Source: Gonatopus flavifemur (taxonomy: Eukaryota > Arthropoda > Insecta > Hymenoptera > Dryinidae). From it: a stretch of DNA of 64,000 nucleotides. Within the stretch, counting starts at the first letter, position 1; each line of letters starts with the position of its first letter. The notes under the pieces are model-generated. The model made no database searches, had not been told where the DNA came from, and was given only the letters and a program-made list of their open reading frames with translations. The stretch covers positions 5,694,001 to 5,758,000 of the forward strand of contig JAFFJZ010000017.1 of NCBI GenBank assembly GCA_018340375.1, given 5' to 3'. Shown here piece by piece: positions 12,214-23,455 of this stretch. Position numbers and translations under genes: made by a program.

Positions 12214-14769
12214 GTAGTGTAAAAGACTTGAGAAGATTATCGGAAGAAAATCAACAAAAATTTGAATCAGTACCTGATAATGCAGTAGTTTGCACCAGAT
12301 GTAGGATAAAAATTACTGGGGTCCAACCAGAACAAGCCCCCCAATCACACTTAGAATTATGCTCGTCGGACAACGACGATAAAACAGAAGAATTCACAGA
12401 ACAGAGTGTAGGTAAACAAAAACTCAATACTGCACTTGCTGCTTTAGATGAGAGCCGAATTGACGATAGCAAGTATGTAAATGCATTACATTTTTGATTC
12501 CATTGAAAAACTCTTCTTATACACGGGGAGATTTATATGATTAATGTAACTAAAAGGTCTCAACCAAATATTCTTAGAGGAATGAATCAACTCCGAGTTT
12601 TTGATTGAATCAATCAAATTTTCAGTAAATCCCATTAAGAATGTTCAGTTGAGACGTTCCAGTTACAGTAACTATATAAATTCCTCTCAGTATAACCATT
12701 ACTATCTATTAATAATTTCTTCATCTCGATAGACTTTCTAAGAAAAAATGTGTGACTGAAAAAGCAGAATCTGCACAAGCAACCATCGAGCGAGAATTCG
12801 AAGAAATCACAAATGTGAAAATTGCTATCGATAATGACGATGAAGTGACGGCTTACGAGGAAGTCATGACCACGTGCCAAGAAAAGTTCCAGGCCGAAAA
12901 TACATCCCGGTAATATTTCAAAGTTGAAAACTTCAAATATTGTTGAACAATAATTACATGAAATGGAAATGTATCGAATCCCAATACTTTCCTTAATTAT
13001 GTACGTACGGCCACTTGTGATTCGGTAGTTTGATTAATGAAATAAATTGTGACTATTTCAGAGACGATAAGTTCCGAATTTTAACATCTTTGCAATCTTT
13101 TTTCAAAGTCACTGATATAATAAAACGATGTAACTGCTCTAAATACATGGCCAATCAAGCGATTGAATTAAGAAATGAAAAGGGAGTGCTTTCTGTGCCT
13201 GACGCAAAAATCGGAAAAGGACTCCCAGATGAAACGATCGCTGCAATAAAGCAGTTTTATCTATGTGAGCAAAACTCAAGAGAACTCCCAGGAGTGAAAG
13301 ATTATGTCTTGATTAAAAATAGTGATGGCTTCAAAGAAAAAACCCAGAAAAGACTTCTTTATTGCGACTTACAAGAATTTTACCAGTGCTTCAAATTTGA
13401 GTTTCCGGATTTGCAAGTTGGATTTTCCAAATTTGCTGAACTTCGGCCAACCGAATGCATTTTGGCAGGGGCTTGTGGAACTCACACTGTATGCGTTTGC
13501 ATTATCCATCAAAATGTTAAACTGATGATCGAAGGTAAATTATACATACTTTCAAACAGCGGGAACTTCGAATCACTTCTAAGCAACATTCTACTAAGAA
13601 ATTTATTTTCAGGTTGCAAATTGAGTGAATTGACTGAAACTTGGGACATTCCTATTCATGGGAAAAATGCATACAAATTGCTCCTTCAATACTTGTTGTG
13701 TTCAGTACCAAGTAGTGAATGTTACGAAGGCCAATGCGAATCGTGCCCGGACAAAAATATTTTATGCAATAAATTGATTGAAACTTTTGATAATGCAGAA
13801 ATTGATAAGATTACTTACGAACAATGGATTTCCACCGATAGGTAACTTTTTTCTCACATTGAAACGAAGTTATTAATTCTCGTCATGACGTATCTCAATT
13901 ATTATAATTTGAATTTAGATCCACTTTGAAAATCATAACTGACAGTAAGGAAGAATTTATTTCGTCGCTCGTGGAGAAATTGACGAAATTAAAATTACAT
14001 GATTTCGTTGCTACGGAACAATCTCGGCATTTCAAAAATATTAAAGAAAATTTACAACCAGGCGAATTTGTGGTGACGCTTGATTTTTCAGAAAACTTTG
14101 CATTTGTTGTACAAGAAGCCGTTCAAGGGTTTCATTGGAATAATGATCAAGCGACAGTTCACCCATTCGTCATATACTATCATGATATTTCAACCAATAA
14201 GATCGAGCTTCTATCCTACGTTGGAATATCGGATTGTCTTGAACATGATACTATTGCTGTGTTCATGTTCCAGAAAAAAATGATCCGGTTTCTGAAAGAA
14301 AAGTTTGCAGTTGTTAAAAAAATTATCTATTTTTCCGACGGTGCACCATAGCAGTATGAAAATAAGAAAAATTTTTGTAATTCAAGTCATCATAAAAAAA
14401 ATTTTGAAGTAGAAGCAGAGTGGAACTTTTTCGCTACTGCTCATGGGAAAGGAGCTTGCGATGGTGTTGGTGGTACATTAAAACGCCTAACAAGACGATA
14501 CTGCCTACAGAGAGGGACAAGAAATGAGATTCTAACAGCTGCAAAACTATGTATATGAGTGGGCTTCAGATGGTTGAAAAAATTATCATCTATGCTTTTG
14601 TTCTCAGGGTGACTACAAAGTTGCAACTGAGTATTTGAAAACTAGGCATGAAAAGTGCAAAACAGTGGAAGGAATACTGTCGTTCCATCACGCATCTCCG
14701 ATCTGTGAAGATGTTGTTTCATTCAGAACTACTTCGAATGATTTAAAATCAACAATAAAGAAATTGTAA
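12214..14769 (+). pseudogene. Spliced transposase-like gene with nonsense mutation
   Basis: Exons 12214-12472, 12733-12909, 13062-13841 and 13919 onward join in phase with good splice sites. The first has a CxxC pair (VCTRCRIKI). The third has clustered cysteines (CEGQCESCPDKNILC in part). The last carries LDFSENF, FVIYYHD, ISDCLEHDT and FSDGAP. These are hallmarks of a large insect/cnidarian transposase-like family that continues QYKN..KNF and then AxHGKGxCDGxGG. Here the codon after FSDGAP is TAG (14349-14351) where the family has Gln. The frame then continues (FFATAHGKGACDGVGGTLKR), loses register near 14555 and ends about 14769. The aspartates in these motifs are probably DDE-type catalytic residues, which is inference. 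Upstream exons may be missing. Confidence 0.65.
12520..12715. repeat. Palindromic MITE-like segment in intron
   Basis: TATACACGGGGAGATTTATA..AAAGGTCTCAACC on the left matches the complement of the right side (..GGTTGAGACGTTCC..AAATTCCTCTCAGTATAA-type). Non-coding, between two transposase exons. Confidence 0.4.
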
Positions 14770-15994
14770 CAACATTTGTGTAAATAACGTATTTGGTAGT
14801 TATAAAATTTTATTGCTATATCCTTAAATAATAATTTACACAATAACAAACTAAGAAAAAATGAGTGCAAAATGATTATCGACAACCAAGCCAAAAATTA
14901 TATATTTTCCTCGCACTGTGAAATTTCAGTCTCGCGCAAAATCATGCCATAACGCGAGTTGCTTCACTGAAACGTTCATAACTTCCACAATTTTGGAGGC
15001 TCTTTGAATCTCAAAAATGGAAAATGTTCATGAAGAATGCAGTTACTACATTTATTTCTCCCAAAAAAATCAAAGACCGGGCCTTTCGAGATAAATTGAC
15101 TTTTTTGAGAAAAATGATTTTTTTTCCAAAAAATTTTGGGAAAAAAAATGTTTCAAAAATCCTCCCAAAAAGAAAATTCAGTCGAGCAGATGTGTGAATT
15201 TTTCCAGAATTTTACCCCATTTCCCTGTTGAGATAATTGAAAATGAATAAAAATGTGATGTTTTGTTTGTACTGTAAAATCCATAAAACTGCATGAAAAA
15301 GGCTAATATTTGGGGTTTTGTCTTCGTTCGAGCACCTCTTTCACCCCACCAGATTCGGTCTAAATCGGAAAAATGTCACTTTTTTTCGGCCGATCTGACG
15401 TGGAATGCCCCATATATTCAATGATGTATGTTTCATTTATGTTTGTTCTGTTTATCAAATTTCGGGGTATCGAATTATGAAACTGACCTTTGATTTATCG
15501 AAGCTACTTTGATTAATTAACCAAATAACATTATTGAAGGAATGCATTTCATTAATCATATTCCTTTTCAGGTGTTTCAGATGTGATTAATATTTTGAAA
15601 GAAAATAACAAAGAAATTAAGATGTATGTACAAAATGAAATCAACGGTGCAAAACGAAGTATTTTATATGGCATGAAGAAAAATCATTGACGCCCTCACG
15701 AGAACTGAAAAAACAGGACTTTCACTTTCGGATACTGAGAAAAAATTGCACTTAACAGCACCTATTTCTGATTCCAATGTATTCATTGAATTTGATACAA
15801 AACTTGAGGAACATCCTGAGGTCATCGATTTGATGGTAATCAATCTATTTATTGAACTCGAATCATTATTCATCAAGGATTCTGATTCATTGAATCTCAT
15901 CGAATAACTTTTGAAACTTGAAAACCGGTTTTTTCAACATCATGGTTTTTTACAGATTGAATTCATGAGAGCCTTAAGGGCATTCATCAGCGGC

Positions 15995-16174
15995 AAAGTT
16001 ACTAGATCTCTCCCCCCGGTTTCTCAATGATCAATGAATATAATCGATTTGAATGAGCAGGTGCATCTTCTTAGAATATCAAAGAAAGTGCAGCTACTCT
16101 TTATTTTTCATTTCATTTGTTCGTTTCTGAGAAAACTGGGGGGGGGGGGGGCGATTTTGGAATCTAGTAACTTT
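15995..16174. mobile_element. 180-bp palindromic MITE inside a DUF4806-gene exon
   Basis: It starts AAAGTTACTAGAT and ends with the exact complement ATCTAGTAACTTT. Inner parts also pair (GGTTTCTC against GAGAAAACT). Next to the right terminus is a run of 14 G (16138-16151) facing only 6 C on the left. It interrupts the frame after ..FMRALRAFISG. Confidence 0.6.
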
Positions 16175-16547
16175 TTGGGAAGGTAGTGAATACCGTTAAC
16201 TTACAAAGTAAAAACTTCAACAGAAGGAATTCCAATGATCCTTAAAAATATACTTACCGAAGAGGTTCAAATAAAATATAGTGCAACAGGAAAATCTGCA
16301 AAAGGCCAAGCAAAAGAAAATTTTTCTGCCACAAACACTTGCAAAGCGATGGAAGGTACATAGGGGTGACTCATTTTGTATCGTTTGTTATTTCTAAAAA
16401 GAACCTACTTATTCAAATTTTTTTGCAGAAGTTCTACTTGATGTGTGTCCTGGCTCTGACGAAAAATTACTTACATCAAAATTGAGCCGTTGGCTATCGG
16501 GAGCACAAGACAGACAAGGTGGAAGAAAATCGCGCACAACAAAATAA

Positions 16548-17120
16548 TGTGCACAAAGCCTGCTTTACTTGATCGAGAAACACTTCAGCACAGTTGAGAA
16601 TGTTGAAAAACGCGTTATGTGTTATGTATCAGATGTTTGAATCAATATCAGAAAGGATTTCTCAATTAAGTTTCATTCTCATTGAAATAAGGTTCATTTC
16701 AATTTCTGTTTGTCAAATTCTTTGATGTTGCCGACTTTAAAGAATATGATTGAAATATTTCATTTTGAATTCAAACTCATTTCAAAATGAATATTTGCGT
16801 AAGTATATTATCACCTTGAAGAGAATATTTCCTCCAGAACGTCCTTTATTGTAGTAATTCAATTTCCAGTTGTTTGAATGTAATTTTCATGTCCATAAAT
16901 ATATTTGACTCCATAGAAAATATCATAATTTGTGCCTCAGTCATTATTTCGAATGGAGAACAGATGGTATCGTCTGGTGCATTAATTGAACTGACGCTCA
17001 TTTGGTCATGGGATTATTCCTGGACCAGATCAGTCAAAACAAACGGGCAATTGAAAATGCCGGAGTTGTGACTATACTGGCCCATAAGTATTGCCAGTAC
17101 CGGCGGTATTGTATCTCCAG
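16548..17120. other. No gene seen; degenerate repeats
   Basis: 3' flank of the DUF4806 half-gene. From about 16980 the sequence becomes GC-richer with quasi-palindromic CCAGTAC/GTACTGG words flanking the next MITE. Confidence 0.4.
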
Positions 17121-17331
17121 GAGTGATGCCAGATTCGAGACCGAGACCGTTTTCACTCACCCCATTGACCGCCTCCCCTTTCTCCCACCATGTGGAATAA
17201 GTTGCGCGAGCGACAGAGAAAGAGTGACTATCACTCTCTCGCTCGCCCGACTTATTCCGCATGGTAGGAGAAAGGGGAAGCGACCGATGGAGAGGGTAAA
17301 AGCGGTCTCAGTCTCGAATCTGGTATCACTG
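17121..17331. mobile_element. hAT-type MITE, 211 bp, with 8-bp target duplication
   Basis: An almost perfect palindrome from GAGTGATGCCAGATTCGAGA to its complement ending GGTATCACTG. It is flanked by ATCTCCAG at 17113-17120 and 17332-17339. The AGTGATGCCAG terminus is shared with the giant foldback elements at 19168 and 41682, so it is probably mobilised by the same hAT-like transposase. Confidence 0.75.
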
Positions 17332-17339
17332 ATCTCCAG

Positions 17340-18100
17340 TACTGGGCCTTATGTAAAACATTGTTATCATTCCGACTCCGGGGTCAGTACTGTCGAATCA
17401 CCTGGCCCTGAACTCGGTGCTTACATTCGCTAGCGCTGGTAACTCCGGTAACGGTAATGCACCAGCATGGGGCCAGGCTCCAATTACCACATGAGTATTT
17501 TACATTTCCAAAGACAGTCGTTTTTTTTGTTCTGCTCTAAACCATCCTGGATTTTTTCGCTGGTCTTCACCTCATCGTCGGCGGTGTGCTGCGACTATCC
17601 TGATGTCAACATAAGGAAAAAACGTAACTTGATCGTCGAAAAACGAATTTTGATGAAAACCAAAATTGGAGGGGACAATCCTGCATATTTCGAACAATCA
17701 TCCATAAAAATCTCAGATTCTCTCATGGATTGAGTTTCGGGTAGTTGAACGCATACAACGTGCTCCGATGTTAACGTTGGTATCCTCTACTCACCTTTGA
17801 TTTTTCGCCATATTGTCCTGATCTGCCGAAGACGTTGAATAACTATTCTCATAGGAACTTGATGAAAAAAAGAGACAGCTGCATGTTGCTGGAGTTTGAA
17901 TCGTCCATTGGAACGAATCGGTAATCGAGTAACGAAACACTCAATTGTTATATACATCAAATCTCTCGGTACATGTTCCGAACCATGTTTCCATTTCCAA
18001 GGAGTTCATTCGACAGAATCAACACCGGTGGTTATTTCAATTTTGTGAGTTCGCATTTTCTTAACGTTTCTATAAACGTCCCGAACTCCAATAACATAGG
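17340..18100. repeat. Degenerate dispersed repeats, no gene
   Basis: 17520-17680 (..CTCTAAACCATCCTGGATTT.., then CTTCACCTCATCGTCGGCGG) is an inverted relative of about 41460-41590 near the second foldback. Otherwise I see no coding structure. Confidence 0.4.
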
Positions 18101-18200
18101 GCGGCTTGGGAAACCAAAGATGAATACAAACTAGACTGAAAAAAGGGACTTCCCGTAAGATGGCGATGAGGATATGACGGGCAGTATGCGGTAGAGAACT

Positions 18201-19159
18201 TTAAGTAGCGAAAAAAGCGGAAGTACTGAGTGTCGATGGGCAAAAGTGTGCGGAGTGGAAGAAGAAACAGGTCACAGTGTTTTTTGGGTGAAAGTGAGTG
18301 GAGGAGAAACAAAGGAGAGGCAGAAGGTGGAAGTGTAATTTTGGAGGCAATATTGAAACACGTGGACGTGAGATGGAGAGAGAGGAGATGGAGAGGTTGG
18401 TGGAAGAGGAGAATGAGGCAAAAAGCAGAAGAATGGGGGAAGAAGATGGAAGAGGAGTGTAAAAGACGAGAAGTAAAATATCTGGAAAAGTTGTTCGAAA
18501 CGCTACAGAGAAGACTGGGTGAATTAATAGGAGACGGAGAGAGAACGAGAGAAGAAGAAGTGCTGCCATCTAGGGGAAGTGTACCACCGGAGGTAATCAA
18601 GAAAGGCTATGAAGAGGAAAGAGAGGAGCGGATACGGAAGGGAGAAGGAGAGTCGGTAGGGAAGAAAAATGGAGCAGAAGGCAAAGGGCGAAAGGGCCAT
18701 CTACCGGAAGCAGGGAGAAGCTGTAGAAAAGAAGTAAAAGAACAGGAGGAGGGGAGGAAGAAGGATGGAGGAGGAGCAGAAGAGAGGGAGTGAGCGAAGA
18801 GGTTCGAGGGCTGGAAGGAGAAATACAGGAGACGGAGGAAGAGGAACGTGATTGTGAGAGGATGGAGAGTAAGAAAAATAAAGGATAGCGGGGAGTTGTT
18901 GGAAACTATGGAAGAGAAAATGAGTATGAAACTGAGAGTGGAGTCGATAAGAAAAAGTGGAGTGGAGGGAAAAGATGTATGGATCAGATTCGAGAGCGAG
19001 GAGACGGTAAAGGAGGCGGGGGAGAGGAACAACGCGCTGAGGCGGGTAGGAATATACGTGGATTCGCACCTGACGAGAGAGGAAAGAAGAGGGGGAAGAA
19101 GGGGACTGGAAAGAAGAGAGAGCGAGTAGGAACGAGAGTGAAGCGAGAGAGGGCAGGGA
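18201..19159 (+). pseudogene. LINE ORF1 remnant, interrupted by foldback element
   Basis: A purine-rich block encodes a Lys/Arg/Glu-rich N-terminal part (frame from 18230). After a frameshift near 18790-18830 comes a domain beginning KRNVIVRGWR and continuing LRVESIRKSG..VWIRFES..RVGIYVDSHLT. That order (basic coiled region, RNVIVRGW, then VYVDxDLT-type) is typical of ORF1 nucleic-acid-binding proteins of insect non-LTR retrotransposons. The reading resumes beyond the inserted element at 23456. A coiled-coil host protein is the alternative, but the RNVIVRGW motif argues against it. Confidence 0.55.
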
Positions 19160-20163
19160 AGTGAACGCAGTGATGCCAGCATTTGGTCGACCGAGTCGAT
19201 TTACCCTCTCCATCTGACCATTTCTAGTCCCCACCATTCCAGCCGGGTGTACGCACACATTGGAACCCGTATTCATGTGATTCGGAACCGGTCGGTTCAC
19301 TTCGAGTCAGCTCGGACAATCGAGAGAGAACCAACTATTCGTCGGTCTTTGTCTTCTCAATATGTTTTACGATCGGCTAACTCCGTGCAAGATCGGAAAA
19401 AGTTTAAAGCCCATGCGGTCGACTTACCGAAAAGTTTCACCGCTTTTTCTTTTCCAAGCGACAATTTTATTGTAATCAGTATCGAACTGACTTACCCGGC
19501 ACCCCGGGCAATTCTCGGCCGGGGCCCTTCGATATTTTTTTCGTTTTTTTTCAATTAGAGAGCCAGTTCAGTACTGATTATTGAATTATCACGATGAAAT
19601 ATAGATTTGATGCATAGCATCATTTAATTGAATCAAAATCTAATATAAGTAAATAATTTTTCAATTATTATTTATTTTTCATATATTTTATAAGATTATT
19701 GGTTACTCTTATGACTGATTATGAAGCTTTCAAGAACTCCTATATGTATTGTATAAAAATTTTCTAATAGTTACGCATTTCTAATCATTATTTTGAATCT
19801 TGATGATTTTTCAATGAATTTCATTAGAATTGTCAATCAATCGATGGTTGAAAAATTCTAAGAGTTTGGGGATCTATGATAAATGTCCTGCGGTGAATTC
19901 CATAATTTTCCCTGATAAATCAATTTTCAGAGATCACTATGATATTCCAATGAGGATAATCAAATCAACATCGATTATCAGATGTTGATCAACATCAAAA
20001 TAATAAGACTGAATATTCAATTGATTGAGTGCAAATTATTTTCAATGGACTGAATAATTAGATTTGAGCATTCAAATTGATATTTCATCATTTCACGCAT
20101 TATCAGTCTCTTTCCTTCGCTGCATTACTTCATAGACGTAATATGTGGATCGAAATATTACAA

Positions 20164-20234
20164 GACCCCATCGCCTAGCGGCAGAAGACATGTTTCTTGC
20201 GGGAGAACGGTCGGGTTCGATTCTGTGTGGAGAC
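20164..20234 (+). other. tRNA-like segment in left arm of foldback A
   Basis: A box-A-like TAGCGGCAGA and a box-B-like GGGTTCGATTC are spaced as in tRNA genes. Between them is a possible anticodon arm with loop TTGCGGG, giving an anticodon-like GCG. Acceptor and T stems pair poorly, so a working tRNA is unlikely. A Pol III promoter or tRNA relic is plausible. The mirror copy is at about 22380-22453. Confidence 0.4.
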
Positions 20235-20417
20235 ATTTCATTTTTTTTGTCATCTCTCTGGTGAATAATTAAATTTCACATCCGATTATTATTTTTTATG
20301 TCATTACATCGTCATGTTATCAATAATCCTGATCTTTCGGAATGCACTTGTAGATTCGACGAAGTACAGGTCCGAGTCGATTGGAAATTTCCCAAATATT
20401 CGTGTCCATGAGATATA

Positions 20418-20679
20418 CACAGTAAAAAATTTTTCGTCAAATTCAACACACAAGCGAATGTTAACCATTTTTCTTCACACTCAACGTGTGTTGATTCCAG
20501 AGTGACACTCACAAGTTGTTAATTTGAACTCGAATAACATTTTAATGTGTTGAAAATGAATCGATCGAACAGCATTTGATCAGTGTGTTGAATGAACACA
20601 CAAAAGTGTTGAATATTCAACACTTGAATTTTGTCACGTACTTCTTTTTTACCCAATGACGGAATCTCTTTTTACTGTG
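20418..20679. mobile_element. CACAGTAAAAA MITE in left arm of A (TA duplication)
   Basis: Begins CACAGTAAAAAAT and ends TTTTTACTGTG, 262 bp, flanked by TA on both sides. Foldback B has the uninterrupted site (GAGATATAGATCGATCGATT at about 42828), a natural empty site with a single TA. Terminus and duplication suggest a CACTA/EnSpm-like MITE, tentatively. Confidence 0.7.
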
Positions 20680-20719
20680 TAGACCGATCGATGCAGAATC
20701 TTCTGAAATGAGAAATGAA

Positions 20720-20990
20720 TAGCACTTCAGAGGAACGTTTTTGAAAAAGTGTACTTGCAAATTCCATCAATTCCTGTGACGAATTGATGAAAAAATTTCA
20801 AAAATTTGTGTCCATCGAATAAAGACCGATCGATTCGAAATCTAATGAAATGAAAAATTGAATCACTTCGGAGGAACGTTTTTGAAAAAGTATACTTGCA
20901 AATTCCATCAAACCCTTTGACGAATTGAGAAAAAAATTTCGAAACTCTGTCTCCGTGGAATATAGACCGATCGATCCTGAATCTCCTGAC
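20720..20990. repeat. Foldback A left central units, 2 copies of ~145 bp
   Basis: Two diverged tandem units, each running GAGGAACGTTTTTGAAAAAG, then ACTTGCAAATTCCATCAA, a GACGAATTGA-type stretch and GACCGATCGAT. Mirror units lie at 21545-21850. The same unit is expanded to about six or seven per arm in element B. Confidence 0.7.
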
Positions 20991-21865
20991 GCAGAGCAAT
21001 GGATTCTAAGGAGACAAATATCATGAAGGCTGGAATATTTCATAATATATTTTCGAGTATAAGGACAAGTATCTAGATTATAAGTGTTATAAGTACAAGT
21101 ATCCATTGATGATGAAGGTGTTTGTTTTGGGGTAGATGGTACTGTCAACTCCAGAGCTCTATATGAATTCACTAGTTCGAGAAGAATTCTTGAAGAGTTC
21201 TATTCTCGCTCTTGAAAAAGAATTCTTCGTGTGGTATCTTGGCGGGTTCATGTCCTGAGGAATATCTTTTTTCCCGATTTCATATTATTCTTTCCTCAAT
21301 TCAAGCGACTGAAGATAGTAATTGTAATAATCTTATATTATAATAGGAACTAACTTTTCTTCCTTGCTGTTATTATATTGATATATTACTGGTTGACGGT
21401 ACCATCTACCCCAAAACAAACACCTTCATCATAAATGGATACTTGTACTCATAACACTTATAATCTAGATACTTGTCCACATACTCGAAAATATATTATG
21501 AAATATTCCAGCCTTCATGATATTTGTCATACTCCTTAGAATCCATTGCTCTCCGGGGGGAGATTCAGAATCGATCGGTCTATATTCCACGGAGACGAAG
21601 TTTCGAAATTTTTTCATCAATTCGTCAAAGGGTTTGATGGAATTTGCAAGTATACTTTTTCAAAAACATTCCTCCGAAGTGATTTCATTTTTCATTTCAG
21701 TAGATTGCAAATCGATCGGTCTTTATTCGATGGGCACAAATTTTTGAAATTTTTTCATCAATTCGTCACAGGAATTGATGGAATTTGCAAGTAGACTTCT
21801 TCAAAAACGTTCCTCTGAAGTGCTATTCATTTCTCATTTCAGAAGATTCTGCATCGATCGGTCTA

Positions 21866-22193
21866 CACAGTAAAAAGAGATTCCGTCATTGTGTAAAAAA
21901 GAAGTACGTGTCAAAATTCAAGTGTTGAATATTTAACTACGTGTCAAAATTCAAGTGTTGAATATTCAACTACGTGTTAAAATTCAAGTGTTGAATATTT
22001 AACACTTTCGTGTGTTCATTTAATACACTGATCAAATGCTTTTCGATCGATTCATTTTCAACACATTAAAATGTTATTCGAGTTCAAATTACCACTTTGT
22101 GAGTGTCACTCTGGAATCAACACACGTTGAGTGTGAAGAAAAATGGTTAACATTCGCTTGTGTGTTGAATTTGACGAAAAATTTTTCACTGTG
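21866..22193. mobile_element. CACAGTAAAAA MITE in right arm of A, with internal triplication
   Basis: Mirror of the left-arm MITE, also flanked by TA, but 328 bp long. A ~33-bp unit (ACGTGTCAAAATTCAAGTGT..) present once in the left copy is repeated three times at about 21903-22003. Confidence 0.7.
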
Positions 22194-22379
22194 TATATCT
22201 CATGGACACGAATATTTGGGAAATTTCCCATCGACTCGGACCTGTACTTCGTCGAATCCACAAGTGCATTCCGAAAGATCAGGATTATTGATAACATGAC
22301 GATGTAATGACATAAAAAATAATAATCGGATGTGAAATTTAATTATTCACCAGAGAGATGACAAAAAAAAATGAAATCT

Positions 22380-22453
22380 CTCCACACAGAATCGAACCCG
22401 ACCGTTCTCCCGCAAGAAACATGTCTTTTGCCGCTAGGCGATGGGGTCTTGTA
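22380..22453 (-). other. tRNA-like segment in right arm of foldback A
   Basis: Reverse complement of the left-arm tRNA-like segment, with box-A-like and box-B-like motifs retained. Confidence 0.4.
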
Positions 22454-23455
22454 ATATTTCGATCCACATATTACGTCTATGAAGTAATGCAGCGAAGGAA
22501 AGAGACTGATAATGCGTGAAATGATGAAACATCAATTTGAATGCTCAAATCTAATTATTCAGTCCATTGAAAATAATTTGCACTCAATCAATTGAATGTT
22601 CAGTCTTATTATTTTGATGTTGATCAACATCTGATAATCGATGTTGATTTGATTATCCTCATTGGAATATCATAGTGATCTCTGAAAATTAATTCATCAG
22701 GGAAAATTATGGAATTCACCGCAGGACATTTATCATAGATCCCCAAACTCTTAGAATTTTTCAACCATCGATTGATTGACAATTCTAATGAAATTCATTG
22801 AAAAATCATCAAGATTCAAAATAATGATTAGAAATGCGTAACTATTAGAAAATTTTTATACAATGCATATAGGTGTTCTTGAAAGCTTCATAATCAGTCA
22901 TAAGAATAACCAATAATCCTATAAAATATATGAAAAATAAATAATAATTGAAAAATTATTTACTTATATTATTAGATTTTGATTCAATTAAATGATGCTA
23001 TGCATCAAATCTATATTTCATCGTGATGATTTAATAATCAGTACTGAACTGGCTCTTTAATTGAAAAAAAACGAAAAAAATATCGAAGGGCCCCGGCCGA
23101 GAATTGCCCGGGGTGCCGGGTAAGTCAGTTCGATACTGATTACAATAAAATTGTCGCTTGGAAAAGAAAAAGCGGTGAAACTTTTCGGTAAGTCGACCGC
23201 ATGGGCTTTAAACTTTTTCCGATCTTGCACGGAGTTAGCCGATCGTAAAACATATTGAGAAGACAAAGACCGACGAATAGTTGGTTCTCTCTCGATTGTC
23301 CGAGCTGACTCGAAGTGAACCGACCGGTTCCGAATCACATGAATACGGGTTCCAATGTGCGCGTACACCCGGCTGGAATGGTGGGGACTAGAAATGGTCA
23401 GATGGAGAGGGTAAATCGACTCGATCGACCAAATGCTGGCATCACTGAGTGAACG

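Larger units (their letters stand above)
9034..15411 (+). mobile_element. 6.4-kb DNA transposon with long inverted arms
   Basis: The ends are GGGGCATTCCACGTCAGATC and its complement, with arms alignable for over 500 bp (9034-9575 and 14880-15411). Both flanks start with AT, compatible with a 2-bp target duplication. It lies in an intron of the DUF4806 gene, 17 nt after the donor at 9017, and encodes a spliced transposase-like gene. A second element (10261-12159) is nested inside. I do not recognise the superfamily from the termini. Confidence 0.65.
8539..16547 (+). pseudogene. C-terminal half of a split DUF4806 gene
   Basis: Segments: 8539-8572 (second part of a cut exon), 8705-8811, 8948 or 8963-9016, 15572-15835, 15956-15994 (then interrupted), about 16245-16355 and 16429-16547 (stop TAA). 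Exon 9016 joins 15572 in phase (..QMIQI|SVSDVINILKENNKE..) across a 6.4-kb transposon. The last exons carry the DUF4806 signature YSATGKSAKGQAKENFSAT, then KLSRWLSGAQDRQGG. Damage: one extra A in a run near 15677 shifts the frame (MKKNH then stop instead of MKKIIDAL..), and a 180-bp MITE sits in the exon from 15995. Exon 8705-8811 is open in two frames, so its boundaries are ambiguous. DUF4806 proteins are a repeat-rich insect family of unknown function. The N-terminal exons lie at 31006-26357 on the other strand. Confidence 0.65.
19168..23447. mobile_element. Giant hAT-type foldback element A, 4.28 kb
   Basis: Starts CAGTGATGCCAGCATTTGG and ends with its complement. It is flanked by the 8-bp duplication AGTGAACG (19160-19167 and 23448-23455), as expected for hAT. 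The arms (19168-21149 and 21392-23447) are near-perfect inverted copies of about 2 kb, separated by a ~240-bp loop. No transposase is encoded. Open frames within the arms are mirror images of each other without coding character. Each arm holds a tRNA-like segment, a MITE and, next to the loop, two units of a ~145-bp tandem repeat. It is inserted in a LINE ORF1. Confidence 0.85.

Noticed and set aside
16874..17433. Overlapping open frames in both strands
   Set aside because: They run through a palindromic hAT MITE and quasi-repeats.
18070..19300. Long minus-strand Ser/Leu/Pro-rich open frames
   Set aside because: They are complements of the purine-rich LINE ORF1 and have no codon structure of their own.
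20164..20234. Functional tRNA-Arg gene
   Set aside because: T and acceptor stems do not pair adequately and the four copies differ within the stems.
20312..22299. Mirror-image open frames within foldback A
   Set aside because: They occur symmetrically in both arms as a by-product of low stop density in repeats and show no protein family.
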